32,459 bases of DNA from Gp13-AA77 sp036521995 (lineage in GTDB: Bacteria; Acidobacteriota; Terriglobia; UBA7540), in contig DATDGR010000333.1 in the NCBI GenBank assembly GCA_036521995.1, positions 1 through 32,459 of the forward strand, written 5' to 3'. The notes under the pieces were generated by a model. It was not told where the DNA came from. It did not search any database and was given only the letters and a program-made list of their open reading frames with translations. Shown one piece after another: positions 32,340-32,459 of this stretch; position 1 is the stretch's first letter, and each line of letters opens with the position of its first letter. Made by a program: the position numbers and the translations under genes.

Positions 32340-32459
32340 ATGCCCGTACGCCGCCGTCTTACCCCATCGATCATCATCACACTTTTGTTCCTGCCGGTCG
32401 CGAGCTGGGCCCAGACTCCACTCTTTGTGGCTCAGCGTCCGGTGAGCGTCGGAAGTAAC
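32340..32459 (+). CDS. N-terminus of an exported protein, cut by the window end
   Basis: ATG 32340 has a perfect AAGGAGG ribosome binding site immediately upstream (about 32327-32333). The 40 codons present encode an Arg-rich start, a hydrophobic core (SIIITLLFLPVASWA) and then QTPLFVAQRPVSVGS, which is a standard cleavable signal peptide with cleavage after SWA. The mature domain lies beyond the window, so no function can be given. The strong translation signal makes this a confident gene start. Confidence 0.8.
   Translation, partial: MPVRRRLTPSIIITLLFLPVASWAQTPLFVAQRPVSVGSN

Noticed and set aside
1..32459. CRISPR arrays.
   Set aside because: No regularly spaced direct repeats were seen on reading the window; the only tandem repeat has two abutting copies.

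Overview
The window looks like chromosomal DNA of a moderately GC-rich soil or groundwater bacterium, most likely an acidobacterium or a close relative. This is inferred from gene content: a DUF4136 protein, a Tat-exported gluconate 2-dehydrogenase subunit 3 beside a small c-type cytochrome and a Gfo/Idh/MocA oxidoreductase, and a large exopolysaccharide locus. No rRNA or tRNA gene was found to settle the taxonomy.

Layout. Positions 1-5400 hold a stand-alone LytTR regulator, the HTH part of an IS630-type transposase with no catalytic ORF, a DUF4136 secreted protein, a decayed small membrane-protein gene, a cysteine-rich zinc-ribbon protein, and a minus-strand group of three genes (gluconate dehydrogenase subunit 3, cytochrome c, Gfo/Idh/MocA oxidoreductase). 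Positions 5400-6280 are a long gene-poor stretch. Positions 6283-9687 are housekeeping: hisS and a gamma-carbonic-anhydrase-like gene on the minus strand, and a divergent AlkA-type DNA glycosylase. Positions 9860-29484 are a polysaccharide biosynthesis island. Positions 29845-32459 are a patchy end with one intact small secreted protein, fragments of restriction-modification-type genes, and the start of an exported protein that runs off the window.

The polysaccharide island encodes a plausible partial Wzx/Wzy-type pathway. A minus-strand polyprenyl-phosphate glycosylphosphotransferase (28096-29484) would load the first sugar on the lipid carrier. Several glycosyltransferases (two intact GT4, one GT2, one GT9, one GT-C-like membrane protein with a frameshift) would extend it, and two methyltransferases would decorate it. 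Two O-antigen ligase/polymerase-family membrane proteins would polymerise or transfer it. Sugar nucleotides come from a tight gmhA-gmd-rmd operon (GDP-6-deoxy sugar, probably GDP-D-rhamnose, conceivably a GDP-6-deoxy-heptose). A secreted clan-A glycoside hydrolase and a TPR/carbohydrate-binding-like protein may trim or handle the polymer. Flippase, Wza/Wzc export and chain-length genes are not in the window.

The island shows much rearrangement. The 3' end of a GT4 gene recurs as a decayed copy 3.3 kb downstream, on the far side of a visibly GC-richer segment. One membrane glycosyltransferase gene is frameshifted. A second glycoside hydrolase gene has lost its middle. At the right end an hsdS 3' fragment abuts, head to head, an N-terminally truncated gene. 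The most unusual single protein is HisRS, which carries an in-frame insertion of about 100 residues directly before its motif 2. I found no CRISPR array and no clearly new defence system.
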